Source of the DNA: Sequoia sempervirens
Lineage: Eukaryota; Streptophyta; Pinopsida; Cupressales; Cupressaceae
Length of the DNA stretch: 64,000 nt
Direction: 5' to 3'
NCBI GenBank assembly: GCA_007258455.2
Contig: VDFB02275516.1
Span: 372,001-436,000 of the forward strand
Below are positions 12,488 through 24,977 of the stretch, one piece after another. Within the stretch, counting starts at the first letter, position 1; each line of letters begins with the position of its first letter. The position numbers were made by a program, and so were the translations under genes. The notes below the pieces were generated by a model, which made no database searches, was not told the origin of the DNA, and saw only the letters and a list, made by a program, of their open reading frames with translations.

Positions 12488-13745
12488 CTGTATAGGTCAT
12501 CATTGAAATAATCCTTCATTCATCTGAGGATCAACACTAGACCCTAAATCTTGTACCCTAGAACTATCCTGATTTGGATTTACAAACCTAGCTGCATGAT
12601 TCTTCAAGCCTTAATTATTTATAGTCGGGTCTGGATTAATTTTAGGACTGTCCTTTAAAACATCTTGGTGATTTGATGAGGTTGCAGCTTGTGTAGCCTC
12701 ATCCATGTTTGACATCTTTAGGAAACTTATGTTCCTCTTCATTTCTGCATTTGTAGCCTCAATCTATGTTCTCTCCAACTCTTCTGCCAGAGCCTCACTC
12801 CTTCCTAGCCTTTTCTAAGGAAAACTCTGTTTGAAATGACACATGCGGTGGGAGATCTTGTTGAGTGAAATGGGGAGTCATCTTCTCATTTATTTTAATC
12901 CCCTCAACCTTTTTCTTTCCCTTATCCAAGACAAGCTTAAGGTTTGTATTACTCAGTTGGGACTTAACATGATTTGAGGGCTTTGGGTCTATAGGTTTGG
13001 GTTGGGAATCAATGTGGCCTACTGGGTTTTATTTAGACACAGGCTTTGTTTCCTTATTAACAATCTTATGCACAACCAGACCCTCAACACTTGGTTTAGG
13101 TGCTTCTTGGTTCAAGAACTTCATTTTTACCAACTATCTCATCAACCTATCCCTTTCAATCACAACATTCCTCAACTCTTCTTCCCTTTCCTTTTCTCTC
13201 TTCATCTCGAGCTCAACTTGCTCTTGGATTTCCCACTTCAAGGAATTAATGTCTCTAAAAAAATCTTCAGGGTCAGGAAAAGTCATATTAGAACTTGATG
13301 TATCATCTTGATCTATTAAATTGACCCCTTCTAGTACATGTTCAAACAATAAATTTTTTACATCATTTTCAGCAGGAGGAGGCACATCACTGGTGCATTC
13401 TCTGTGATGGCTTCGACTTCTACTCCTTCCTCTTATTTTTTCAACATATTTAACACTAACAAACCCTTTATTCTGACATGTCACATCTTCTTGAACCAGT
13501 GTAATAAATAATGAATCAAAAAATCTAGAACTGTCTATTTCTAAATTTCTAGACACCTCTTCAAGATTCTCAGGGATAGGATGTAAAAGCTTACTTGTAC
13601 CTTGGTGTATAGGGTTCTATGACACGGGAGCAACATTACTAGATTCTGGTCTTTTCTTTATCCAGTCCTTCTTCTTCATTTTAGGAAGTTCACCTTCCAA
13701 TTTCTATTCCAGATGATTCTTCATGAATGACCTGGTGTTATTCAT
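12488..13745 (-). pseudogene. N-terminal extension of Element A gag
   Basis: A likely start codon at 13743-13745 begins a frame (MNNTRSF...) that runs, with stops, through RGRSRSRSHHRE (basic, RS-rich), an acidic Asp/Glu segment, and a strongly charged KREKEREEELRNVVIERDRL stretch near 13140-13210 that looks like a coiled coil. It then continues through Pro/Lys-rich sequence to the gag core. About 400 codons of such sequence before the gag core resemble the extra N-terminal ORF reported for large Tat/Ogre-type elements, but I cannot assign it to that family. Confidence 0.55.
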
Positions 13746-14073
13746 TCTTCGTACTTGTCTAAAATTTCTTTCCACTTATAATAAACTTTTCAAAATAAGA
13801 TGCACACTGGTGCAAAGACTTTAGAGTCACCACCCAATTTTCTTGGGAATACTAAATACCTAAAGACACATGGTGGAGAATGAAAACCTTTGGAACCTTG
13901 TACTGACAACACACAAAAGTGCTTTACAACATAACTCTTAATGCCTATGAAAATAGAAGAAGTGGAAAAACCTAACACAAAATTATAGGCTCAAGCTTCA
14001 AATCGCAGAAACACTATGAAAACTCTATGCAAAATGGACAATTGATAGACTGAGAAGAAATATTAAAATTACC
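13746..14073 (-). other. Leader of Element A between PBS and gag
   Basis: About 330 bases without a supported ORF, joining the primer binding site to the first plausible gag start. No repeats or motifs stand out. Confidence 0.4.
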
Positions 14074-14091
14074 TTCCTAGTGGAGTCACCA
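14074..14091 (-). promoter_or_regulatory. Element A primer binding site
   Basis: Three bases inside the 5' LTR edge the minus strand reads TGGTGACTCCACTAGGAA. It begins with TGG, as expected for pairing with a tRNA 3' CCA. It resembles the TGGCGACTC-type sites of some plant Tat/Ogre elements, from memory, probably an arginine tRNA. The tRNA identity is inferred. Confidence 0.7.
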
Positions 14092-15295
14092 TTTTGTTGG
14101 TTCTATTTTACAATGTAACCAGGTTTGTCTTCTAATCTACCTATGGAATTGCCAATTCCAATCAAGGGTAGCTCGAAGGACCTGGACCAACTGACAAGGA
14201 CTTTTAAAAAGCCTCCTACACTTCAGGCTCTGCAAGACCTAGTAGGGTAATCCCTTAATGTGTCTACAACGTCTGCACCATTATTATAAACAACATTAAC
14301 AATAAAAAATAATCTCACTTAATAGCTCAATATAATAGGATAACATCAAATATAATTGGTTGTTCATCGATAATATCAACTATCTAGAGCATGAGATAAC
14401 TGCAACACAATCCACAACATAAGATAGTCATTCATTTGCAATTTGTAGCAAGCTCTAGGCAAAGACAAACAAATAATAGATCATACGGGTAATTACAACA
14501 TAGATCAGTGCCATATATCCATTGTAGGAGTCAAATTCATAAGCATCTAAAGGGTATATGACACATTTAACACATAACATATGAAATCCATTATGATATT
14601 GCATTGTAATCTCATCAATATGTATTCTAACTCAATACTACTTATCAAATCCTTATACAAAACATATCCGCCTATAATCCCATTCAAGCATTTTAATTAA
14701 TTCCTTGAATTAAAGCTAAAATAGAATCATACACACCACAACAGTGAGATGAATTTAAACAACCCTTAGTTATTTTATTCAAAGTTCAGATGTGCATGTA
14801 CAATGGAGAGACATGAACTTGAATTTATCATTTCAATTCAAATGCTAGTACTGTTATACAACATTAAATCCCCATGAACTCAAAACCTGTTACAAAATGA
14901 CTCAAAACCTAAATTGCATTTCTCTCTAAAACCATCGAACTTTATAATTTTCTCTGCAACTTCACCTAGACTCGACCCAAAAATTATCTCACTTGCTAAT
15001 CCATACTTCTGGCCTTGAAATCCTTCTTATAGAAAATGAAGGAGCAAACAAGCATCGGGCTAGAAAGTACACATGTCACCAGTGAATTGGAGCACCTGGT
15101 GACATTTCAAAAATCGTTACAACAACAATCACCCTGGAGAATATTCTTGCTCATCGTGCATGCTGAGAAAATTTGATGCAACAACAAAAACCACAAGAAA
15201 CCCACACCGAGACTGCCATCAAAGCAAAACTGGAAACCGTGGTAACTACAGTATCTGATTTACCACTTGTTAGTAGTCCATTCCTTTTACTCTTT

Positions 15296-16061
15296 GGGTA
15301 TGTGTAGGATCGGCATGGAAAAAAAAAACCCTTAAGTGGCAAAAAAATTAGAAAAATCAGAGTTAGGAAACATGACATAAAAATTTGAATAAGTTATCTA
15401 TCTTATTTCAAAAATATGTAAGAATAGAATCTATAGAAAATTAAATATACTTTCTAAACTACTAGGTTTGTTTAAAAAAAAAAGAAAGCTATTTGGTGAA
15501 AATTTGAAATTTCAATGCAATAGTACTTAAATTCGGGAAAAAATAAGTAGGTGTTCTGTCAACCCAACCACAATAAAATGATAATTATTTTTATAATATT
15601 TTAGATATAAGTAGAGGACTCATGTCCCGATGTGATGCATATTTTTGTAATTTTTTTCCAAGTAAATAATTAATTATGATTTTTTATTACAAATTTTAAA
15701 AAATATAAAAACATATGTATGACCACCTTAACTTGGTCAAAACCTCACAAAATTCAATTTTTATTTTTTCAATCCTATAGTATGATTATAGAATGTGACA
15801 CATGTTTTGGATTCAAAATGTTATACGTTTGAAAGATATAATTTTTTTCAATCAGTCTATCAACTTTAGTCATAATTTGAATAGAAAATGAATAATAATT
15901 ACTTATTAAATTCAATGTAAAGCATAAATTATATTGGTGGAAAGCTGAGAATCTCCTTTAAAAACCCTTTTTATTTCATAAATTTTGGGTTAAAAAAAAG
16001 TTGCCAGCCACATACCCATCATATTGCCACTTTTTGGCCCATCATGATCCTACACATACCC
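15296..16061 (+). mobile_element. TIR element copy 1 (766 bp), inside Element A 5' LTR
   Basis: Starts GGGTATGTGTAGGATC and ends with its inverse GATCCTACACATACCC. It is flanked by CTTT (15292-15295) and CTTC (16062-16065); the empty site in the other LTR reads CTTC, giving a 4-bp target duplication with one later change. No ORF longer than chance is present, so it is non-autonomous. The insertion point is next to the stop codon of the LTR-borne ORF. Confidence 0.88.
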
Positions 16062-19000
16062 CTTCCTCAGTCAAATATTTAGTTACCCATTTCTGGTATT
16101 CTTCATCAGTCAACCAGTCAATATTAATTACCTCATTCACCTTGGTGCTATAAGGTGTGTATTTTACACTACCTGATATGCATCCCTTTCAAAAGATTAC
16201 AAAAATGGGCTGGTACTAATAATCTTATCCATACAACTCACCAACAAATCATAATCTGAGTCACCACAAATTAATTTAATTTGATCATCGATGACTTTAC
16301 TTTCTTGATCCTGTCATTGCTAGAGTAACCTGATTTTCCTCTGCTCATCAATTATATTAGCTAATAATGTGTTACCCCAATCATTGAAATTCTTCATCAC
16401 TCCCTAATCTTCCTACTCAAATCATCTGGTAGGGTGTGAAAACCCTGCAATGACTTAACTAATACTTGAATAGGCTTCAACGATTGGGGCCTATTATTTG
16501 TATCAAACCTTGAGGCCTTATACATTTCATCCAAATCACTAGCCCTAGGGATCCAATTTTCAATAAATGGTATCACTACCTCCTGATCCCTATCAATATT
16601 CTTTATTGCATCTAACAGCAAAGAATATAAAGAATGTATAGATAGCAATTTATTATCAACCCTCTCATTTAAATGTCTTAAGAAAGTAGTAACAATATCA
16701 TTTTTCTTTGAAAGAGATCCCTCCTCACTTATCTTCAAATATGTCTGTAATTCATCAATTCTTTGCAAGAGCTGCCTCTTTGTAGGATCAATAGAGCACT
16801 ATGTTTCTTCATCAATTTGTTCTAAAGGAGGGGTGAGGGAAAGATTCTGACTAGGAGACCCTAGTGTGGAAATAATTGGAGAAGCAAAAGGCACTGACCT
16901 TGCTGTGGAAGGTAATGTACTGGTCCCTGGAGCACTTGATGTCTCCCCAATCTGTTTATACCTAAACCTTTCAACCTCAGTCTGGAACTCAACATTCTTC
17001 TACTGCATCTTGTTGTATTCATCAATCAAAAGGTTATACTTCTCCATTAGGCTCTTCTTTTCATCCTCCTCCCTTTCAACAGTCTTTTGGGCTAATTTGG
17101 CCACATTCACAGTCAAATTAGTGGCCTCGGTGGTTGAGGTCTCTGAAGCTCTCTTTATTATTAATCCTCCTCTAAAATTTGGATTGATATCTGTAACATT
17201 TGGCTTTCTTCCTTGAGGGGCCAATGCCCAAATTGCCAAAGTTTCATATTCTTCACTGAAGGCAAAATCTTGCAATGTTACCTTGACTTCCTCTTTAGAA
17301 TCTTGCAAGGGATGCTTGGAATTTATAATAGCATTAAATTCTATAACATCTGCAATGTCCCATTTAGGCAGAATCAATTCACCAGCCTAACTCACTAGTT
17401 TTCTTCCTTATTCAGGAGTGATGTTCTTGAATTCTTCCATTAATTCAGCTTTTACTTCCTCATCATTCTCCTGGTATGACCTGTTAGGTCTTAGTTCTCT
17501 TCTCTTCTTACATTTATTGTGATATTCTTTAAATTTCATCCTCCATACCAATTGCAAGAATACAAGAGTTTTTACAAATGTATTGCCATCTAGAAACTCC
17601 TTGCATGCTTCCATTCTTGTATCTTGTACACTTTTTCCTTTCATATCTAAATCAGATAAAACCAATTCAGCTAGCCTAGGAGGGGAAGGCATACCAACTT
17701 GCATGTCCTGATCAGTAAGAATAATTTCATCCATCAGATCCTCCTATGGTTGATCAATTATTTGTCTTTTAGGGCTTGGCTCAGATGGTGGTGATGAGGG
17801 ACTATCTTCTGGTGATGATTCTAAATCAATGATTTTAATTACCCTAGGCACTTTGAATTTTGGACCTCGTTGTGAAGGAAACTTCATTATTTGTTTTCCT
17901 TTTCTATCCACTTATTCTTCATCACTACTATCATCCTTTTTCCTCTTGTAAATATGCCACCTTTCTGTATTCTAGTATGTTGGCCTTGTTTCAATTGGCC
18001 TAGCACCTTGTTCCTGTACACCCAAACTTAGTTCTAAATTTCAATTTTGGCTTTCTCCCCTTTGGCCTAAGGAAATCATGCAATTCCTCAGGGATCCTGG
18101 GTACATTCACCATCAGTCTAGCCTTTAATATAGAAGCAAAAAAATTATCAAATTGCACATAACTGGTGCTTTTCTTATTGTAAGATAAATTTATAGCCCA
18201 TAATTGTACTGACAATCTTTCTCCATCAACTGATTGCCTTAATTCCATATTTTTAGAGAAAAAGTCAGCATTCTTGAACAAGAACATATGCATCAGCATA
18301 GAATACTAGAAGAATTGAGTGTCGATATCAATTTTTAGCAACTTTGAGAACCCTTCATGTATCCTCTGAGCCAAGAAAGGGGAAAATTCCTATGTCACAA
18401 AGAAGTTAGGGTGTTGTATTTGCACCCCCATGAATATATATGCAATGGACATCACCACACCAGGACTGAAACTCAAAATCTAACACAATGAATAGTAAGT
18501 GGCCAAGAAATGGTTTGCAAAATAGTTCAATCTAAAAGGTTCTTGGTCACTGGGGCTGATATGAAATCTTGAACCCCCTGCCCTAGCCAAATGAGGTGGA
18601 AGCAACTTAGCTCTAAAAAGAGACTTCAACTTTGAATATTCCTGCTTCATTTCCTCAAGATTGATAGGAACCAAGTCCTCACTCAGTTCACTCAAGTCAA
18701 AAATTTGTTGGACTTCTTCTCTATTAATGCTTAATAGAACCCTTCCATCATTATCCCTTATTACTCGTGTGACAGGGTCATATCTTGTAGCCACTTCCCT
18801 AAGTAAATCTATATCAGGGAACATGTTTGGGACCACCAGCTTTCCCAAATCATACATCCAGCTATTTGAAAAAGGGTGAGGCAAATTCCTCTTTCCATAC
18901 CACAATCTAAACATCTCCAATCCTATGAGAGGAACCCTAGCATCAACTACATTGGAGCAATTATGTACTAACCCTTCCCCTAGGATTTTCCCTTCCATCA

Positions 19001-19115
19001 GAACTGATCCCTTCTTTCTATCATTTGTTGACATGGGAAATTGATCAAGGAAATCATCATACATGTTTCTTCTTCAATAATCAACTTGGCTAGAATGTTG
19101 CTGTGGTGGTGCCAT
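16062..19115 (-). pseudogene. LTR-borne ORF, copy 2 (decayed, internally deleted)
   Basis: Second copy of the ORF seen at 1302-4943, starting at the ATG at 19113-19115. Open pieces are 18480-19064, 18000-18299, 17408-17734, 17000-17377 and 16397-16768. About 580 bp are missing near 18042, and a TIR element has replaced the final codons. Several stops in one copy are sense codons in the other: TAG TAG near 2252-2257 against CAG TAG near 17000, and TAA near 2485 against a sense codon. The two copies therefore decayed independently from an open ancestor. Confidence 0.75.
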
Positions 19116-19680
19116 CTTACAGATAGGACTAACCAAATTAGGGATTTCTTACAAGTTCACAATTCAAACAGCTAGGACTAACTAGAGATATGAAATTATA
19201 GAACAACACACTACAATTTCTCACAATTGAAAATAAACTATAGCCCTAATGTTTATCAACAAGCCCTATGGTAAATACAACAAATCATTTTGTAAATTTA
19301 AGTGCAGAGTAACCAGGAAACACAAAAATTGACTCACGGCTTTGTGCTTATAGAAATCCCAAATTCTGGCTACAAAGACTCACAATTTTTCCTTCTGCTC
19401 TGAGATTTCTCTGCAAAATACTAAAATACTTTGTGATACAAATAAAGTAGGAGAATTGATTTTATTTCAATCAAATCATGCCAGGAAGTGTTTCATCTGC
19501 CATTAAAGCTCACTCACGTGCTACACGAATTGTTCCAACCATATTTGATGCAGATTTAAATTCTAGTTGTCGATCCTTTAGTCAGATCAAATGATCGAAT
19601 GACCGTCTTCAAAATAAGCTAACATAATTTCCAACATGGAAAATAAGGGGCCCACCATACCATATGCTTCCAAGGAATTC

Positions 19681-20215
19681 CACGTGGCGATTGCCCACAA
19701 TATCGTAATCGGTAAAGATCCTACAACTTCGGATCACGCGATGGTTGGCAACCGTAGATCTTGAGCATCAATGATCTCGTTCCTTCAACACATTCGCCAA
19801 CCTTATCAGTAACCGTCGAGCAGCTTTTTCATCAAGATTATAACATATCCACTGATTTAAAACATGTGCATCACAAGAACACTTTAGTAACCCACCTTTT
19901 AATGTATTAAGGTTAGGTTAATTTACCACGATATTTCCTTTATTCTTTTGGCATCATCAGATGAGACACATGGTGCCCGCTCGTGATATCGTGATCAGTA
20001 AAAACCTTGTAACTTTTGATCATGCGATGGTGAGGAACCGGTGAGATCTGATGATAATTGATCGACAGTCAACCAAACCTATTCCCTTTGGCTTCACTAG
20101 ATGGGACACATGGCACCCGCCCGTGATATTGTGATCACCCAAAGCAGTGTGGTGGGGTCATCGCGGGATGGCGGGGAATGACTAATATCAAACAACCATT
20201 GATCAATAGTTGCAA
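19681..20215 (-). repeat. Imperfect direct repeats in putative U3 of Element A 5' LTR
   Basis: Counterpart of 5512-6040: blocks at about 19681-19800, 19975-20070 and 20110-20215 share GTGATATCGTGATC-like and CATGCGATGG-like cores. They are placed upstream of the LTR ORF in element orientation and may act as enhancer repeats. Confidence 0.5.
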
Positions 20216-20580
20216 GAATTTCATCCCTCTGCAAAATAAAACATTTATCAAAAGGACAAGGGGACATCACTAGGCGGATGGTAAACAATGACATAAGTTT
20301 TTTTTAAATGATGAAACACAGGGCCAACCAAGACTTGGGAAAATAAAACCCCACGGAGGAAATAAAGTATTAATACCAAAGGGACTCAACCTCGACAAAA
20401 TGATAGGAACATAAGTAATTTTAAAACCCTTCAAAAAGGTAACAACGGAAAAGATCCCAACCAAGGCGTAAAATAAACACAAGGGTTTTTCATGAAAATA
20501 ATTTCCAACACCATGAAAGACCAGTAACATAAGGCAAGGCAGGAATGGAATAGAAGGAGCAAAAATTTGAAGTTCCATCA

Positions 20581-20729
20581 GGTTGGCAGTGGTGGAGTTA
20601 GTCATCTCGATATGTGGAAGGAAAATGGTAAGTGTTTGCTAATGCGAGGATTAATGCATCCCGGTGTTGTTGTACGATGGTGATGGACCAAGTAAATGTA
20701 ATATTCAATGTTGCAGTGTGGGAAAGTAT
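20581..20729. other. Right flank of Element A with target duplication
   Basis: Bases 20581-20585 (GGTTG) repeat the left flank. The following ~145 bases have no supported feature. Confidence 0.6.
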
Positions 20730-21265
20730 ACTCTGAAATGTGGTAGAAAATATATTGATTAAGTTGCATTGTTGTAACAGCCATTGTGGTGTTGGTTTGA
20801 TAGTAGATTATTGTAAAAATTATTGTCTTCAACTCCATTTTATAGCAGATTGGAGGGTTTTAAAATTGTTGTTCTTCGAAATATATAAGTCATTTTACAT
20901 GGGTATTTTGTATAAATGATTAATTTATTGTTCATGTGTTTCATTCTCTACTTATTGTTCCTTTTGATAGCAGGTTGGAGGGTTTTAACACTGATGTGTT
21001 GTGAAATGTGTGAGAAAGTATATTGAGTAAGTTGCATTGTTGAAAGAGCCATTGTGGTGTTGGTTTGATAGAAGAATATTGTAAAAATTGTCATCTTCGG
21101 CTATGTTTTATAGTAGATTGGAAGGTTTTAAGACTATTGTGCTTCAAAATCTATAAGTCATTTTACATGGGTATTTTTCATAAATGATTAATTTATTGTT
21201 CATGTCTTTCACTCTCTACTTATTGTTCCTTGTTAAATGTTTGTATCTTTTCCATTATACCCATT
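20730..21265. repeat. Tandem pair of ~268-bp units
   Basis: Sequence from about 20730 recurs 268 bases later. Shared landmarks include AAGTTGCATTGTTG, CCATTGTGGTGTTGG, TCATTTTACATGGG and TAATTTATTGTTCATG. A weaker third relative lies at 32055-32265. Nothing coding is seen. Confidence 0.75.
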
Positions 21266-21459
21266 TTGGAGACTTCAAAGAGATTATGGATCTAGATATG
21301 GATGGAGAAATTATAGTTAAATCTTCTTTCTTTCATCAAAAAATATGGTTAGGGTTAGTAATTTTTTTTCCCTTCGTTTATTGTTTGTAGTTATCTCTAT
21401 GCATCTTTGGTGGTATACCCATTAGCATAAGATAAATTGTAGATTAACATAGGAGTTAT

Positions 21460-21495
<36 letters not shown>

Positions 21496-21779
21496 TAGGG
21501 TTAGTATGAAAGCATAAAGATATTCTAGATAAAATTTGTTTAGTGGCTGTTAAGTGTTATTCTAATAGCTCTTTTAGAATTTCTCTATTTTTGTATAATA
21601 TTTAGTGCCAAGTAATGTAGCTCAAATTTTCAATTAAATCTGTGGCGTTATACCCATTTTGCATAGATTATTGTTACCCATTGGCTTAACGACTTCTACT
21701 TAGTGTGGGTTTCCATTGATCTATCATTTACGTGTGATTATTAAGTGTTATTCTAACACCTTACAAATATTACATATAC
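21266..21779. other. AT-rich spacer with (AT)n microsatellite
   Basis: Contains a pure (AT)n run at about 21463-21492. The 21300-21420 part is an inverted relative of sequences at 30510-30600 and 31465-31560. No gene is seen. Confidence 0.6.
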
Positions 21780-22600
21780 TACTTGTCTTGTACCAATATG
21801 TTTTATGATATTGTTTTTCCCTCATCTATTTGAAGCTCCTTATAAAAAACTATTAATTGTCATGGTTATTTTGTCTGGATGGAACATGTCATGTGTCTTG
21901 TATCAATATGTTTCATGATATTCTTTTTTTCTCAACTATTAGAACTTCCCCATAACAAACTGTTCTTCATGATATTCATTTTTTTAGTTCCCCATAGCAA
22001 ACTATTCATTATCATAGTTTTCCTCTTCTATTCTCCATATTTTAAAGTTCTATTTAATGTGGGTTTTCAAACATCTATCATTTTCCTTTGATTGTTAAGT
22101 GCTTTTCTAATAGCTCTTTTCCAATTTCTCTTTTTGTATCAACTATTTAAAGTTCCCCATAACAAAATATTCTTCATGATATTCTTTTTTTCAGTTCCGC
22201 ATAGCAAAATATTCATTATCGTAGTTTTCCTCCTCTATTCTCCATATTTTAAAGTTCTATTTAATGTTGCTTTTTGAACATCTGTCATTTTCCTGTGATT
22301 GTTAAGTGTTTTTCTAATAGCTCTTTTCCAATTTCCCTTTTTGTCTATCTTTTTTTCTAAACTCTTGAAGTTCCCCATAATAAACTATTCTTCATGATAT
22401 TCTTTTTTCTAGTTCCCCATAGCAAACTATTCATTATCGTAGTTTTCCTCTTTTATTCTCCATATTTTAAAGTTCTATTGAATGTGGGTTTTTGAACATC
22501 TATCATTTTCTTGTGATTATTAAGTGTTTTTCTACTAGCTCTATTCCAATTTCCCTTATTATCTATAATATTTAGTAGGAAATAAGTGTTATTCTAATAT
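21780..22600. repeat. Tandem-like ~210-bp repeats
   Basis: At least three successive units share AGTTCCCCATAACAAA, TTCATGATATTC, TTCATTATCGTAGTTTTCC, CATATTTTAAAGTTC and TGATTGTTAAGTGTTTTTC. Unit starts are near 21945, 22152 and 22371. Further copies occur at 23440-23640, 24050-24190, 25540-25740 and 26120-26300, and an inverted partial copy ends the window (63880-64000). Confidence 0.75.
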
Positions 22601-22789
22601 CTCTTATACAATTACTCTTTTTTTCTTCAATATATATGTGCATATATGAATCTGTCTATGTTTTGAAGCATTGATTTTCACATATAGTTCACAATGTATC
22701 TATATATATATGTATATGTATATACATATATATATATATATGTAATATAAATATATATACATGTGTATGCATGTGTGTGTGTGTCTGTT

Positions 22790-22822
<33 letters not shown>

Positions 22823-22888
22823 ATGTTTTACTAATAGTTCTTTCACAATTTCCCTATTTCTCTATAATACTAAGTCCTAGATAATGTA
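22601..22888. repeat. AT/TG microsatellite-rich spacer
   Basis: Runs of TATA-type repeats at 22695-22760 and TG-type repeats at 22770-22822, then a short AT-rich spacer. No coding signal. Confidence 0.7.
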
Positions 22889-23702
22889 GCTTGAATTTAG
22901 AATTGACAAGCCAACTGTTACATAGATTGCTTGTCTTGTATTGATTATATGTTTCATGATATTCTTTTTTCCTAATCTATTTGAAGCTCCCTGTAACAAA
23001 TTATTCTATTGTTCTTGTAAGAAGGATTATTTTCAATTTTTTAAATTGTGAAATTTTGGGGTTTTTGATCATATGTCATTTTCCTATGATTCTTAAGTGT
23101 TTTGTTGTAATTTTAATCTTTCACCAAAAATTTTTATATGTGGACATGTGTGTATGTGAAATTACTTACAAACAACATTCAAAGTGAAGAATCCAATTCA
23201 AATGAAGAACCAGTTCAACTGAAGAAATTATTGTATATATTTGAGTTTGGAGCATATTCGAGCTTACCTCAAATTCTATCGGTATGTGGACAAGGTGTAA
23301 CAAAAGTTTCTTCACTTGCACTGGGTTCTCCATTTGATCTGGGTTAAACAAAAGAAATGTGAGCAGCACAAGAGGCTTTTGTGAGTATTTTCTATCCTAC
23401 AAAATGGTATGTGATATTCTATTTTTCCTCAACTGTTTGAAGTTCCCATAACAAACCGTTCTTCATGATATTTTTTTTCCAGTTCCCCATAACAAACTAT
23501 TCATTATTGTAGTTTTCCTCTTCTATTCTCCATATTTTAAAGTTCTATTTAATGTGGGTTTTCGAACATCTATCATTTTCCTATGATTGTTAAGTGTTTT
23601 GCTAATAGCTCTTTTCCAATTTCCCCTATTGTCTATAATATTTAGTAGTGAATAAGTGTTATTCTAATACCTCTTATACAATTACTCTATTTCTCTTCAA
23701 TG

Positions 23703-23766
<64 letters not shown>

Positions 23767-24977
23767 TATCTATGTTTCAAAGCATTGATTTTCACATATA
23801 GTTCACATTGTGTGTGTTTATATATGTGTGTGTGTGTGTGTGCGTATTTTTCTATTTGGAGCGTATTCGAGCTTACTTGAAATTCTATTGGTATGTGGAA
23901 AAGGTGTAACAACAATTTCTTCACTTACTCTAGGTTCTTCATTTGAACTAGATTCAACTAAAGAAATGCGAGCAACACAAGAGGCTTTTGTGGATATTTT
24001 CTATCCTATGAAATGGTATGTGATATTTTGTTTTTCCTCAACTATTTGAAATTCCCCATAGCAAACTATTCATTATCATCTCCATATTTTAAAGTTCTAT
24101 TCAATGTGGGTTTTCGAACATTTGTCATTTTCCTGTGATTGTTAAGTGTTTTTCTAATAGATCTTTTCCAATTTCTTGATTGTCTATAATATTTAGTAGC
24201 GAATAACTGTTCTTCTCATACATCTTATACAATTACCCTATTTTTCTTCAGTATAAATATGCGTATATGTATCTGTCTATGTCTCAAAGCATTAATTTTC
24301 ACATATAGTTCACATTGTATGTATAAATATATATATGTGTGTCGGTGTGTGTGTGTGTCACAAAAAAAAGGAACCTTGCTTGATTTGGGGAAATAATTGA
24401 TGATAAATAGGACTTAATAAGACCTTGATTTGGTCTTGTGAATTATTTTTCACATCCAAACTAGGTCCTAGACCCTTTCAAATGCATTTATCGATGTCTT
24501 GTAAATGTGTTGTAAAGTGTTGTAAAAGGACTTTCATGCTTTTCCAGACATAATAAACCCACTTTCCCCTAATTCAACATTATAAAATATATTTAAATAC
24601 ATCCTCACATTAATCTAGAAGGATTATAAAATAAACTTCATGTTAATCTAGTGTTGTAATTTTTTTTACACATTCACATTGGTTCTTGTGCCTTTCTAGG
24701 CTATGTGGACCTCATTTTACTATTGTAAAGTGTATTTAATCACACTTTTACATTGAATTTTGTGTCCCAAGCCCTAATTGACCTTTACATCATCATTAAT
24801 AGGCCCCTATTACCCCATATTGTGCATTCTGAGGCAATATTTGATGAAATAACTGACATAGACATCATATAAACCTTATTTTCTTATCTCCTAACAACCT
24901 AGTTGGAAAATGGACCCCTCTAGGACTAATTCTCCATCTATGGTGAATAAGTCCTTTCTAGGTGGGACTCATAGATT
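22889..24977. repeat. 2.09-kb tandem duplication, unit 1
   Basis: Unit 1 begins at GCTTGAATTTAGAATTGACA and is repeated almost exactly from 24978. The spacing of matching points is about 2,090 bases, varying only with microsatellite length. It contains a (TG)n run at about 23710-23765, two 161-bp exon-like blocks, the ~210-bp repeat, and the first ~620 bases of the LTR-like unit found whole at 26485-28266. Confidence 0.88.
23246..24015 (+). other. 161-bp exon-like blocks, first pair (23246-23406 and 23855-24015)
   Basis: Two blocks of exactly 161 bp, related to each other, begin TTTGGAGC and end at AAATG followed by GTATGTG, which resembles a plant 5' splice donor. The second block has one open frame through its whole length (FGAYSSLLEILLVCG...). 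The first has two stops in that frame. A second pair lies 2.09 kb downstream at 25336-25496 and 25926-26086. The protein family is not recognised; it may be a captured exon or part of a transposon. No acceptor site is convincing. Confidence 0.4.

Larger units (their letters stand above)
111..20580 (-). mobile_element. Element A: giant Ty3/gypsy (Tat-like) LTR retrotransposon with gene-bearing LTRs
   Basis: A complete but inactive LTR retrotransposon read on the minus strand. Both LTRs start TGTTGG and end ATCA on the plus strand (111-6440 and 14095-20580), and the element is flanked by identical GGTTG at 106-110 and 20581-20585. The internal order on the minus strand is leader/PBS, gag, protease, RNase H-like, RT, RNase H, integrase, then 3' LTR. 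The extra RNase H and very long LTRs suggest the Tat/Ogre side of plant Ty3/gypsy; the lineage is inferred. All coding parts carry stops or frameshifts. LTR pairs compared by eye differ at roughly 3-10% of sites, so the insertion is old. A 766-bp TIR element later entered the 5' LTR, and the 5' LTR lost about 580 bp. Confidence 0.93.
14095..20580 (-). repeat. Element A 5' LTR (6.49 kb including a 766-bp insertion)
   Basis: Homologous to 111-6440 with the same ends. It contains an inserted TIR element (15296-16061) and lacks about 580 bp present near 3290-3869 of the other LTR; the deletion joint is near 18042. In element orientation it is the promoter-proximal LTR and is followed directly by the primer binding site. 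Confidence 0.93.

Noticed and set aside
20270..20605. 111-codon hydrophobic minus-strand frame, with a counterpart at 6104-6450
   Set aside because: It is shared only because both lie in the LTR; the frame extends past the LTR edge in one copy, is broken in the other, and has no recognisable domain.
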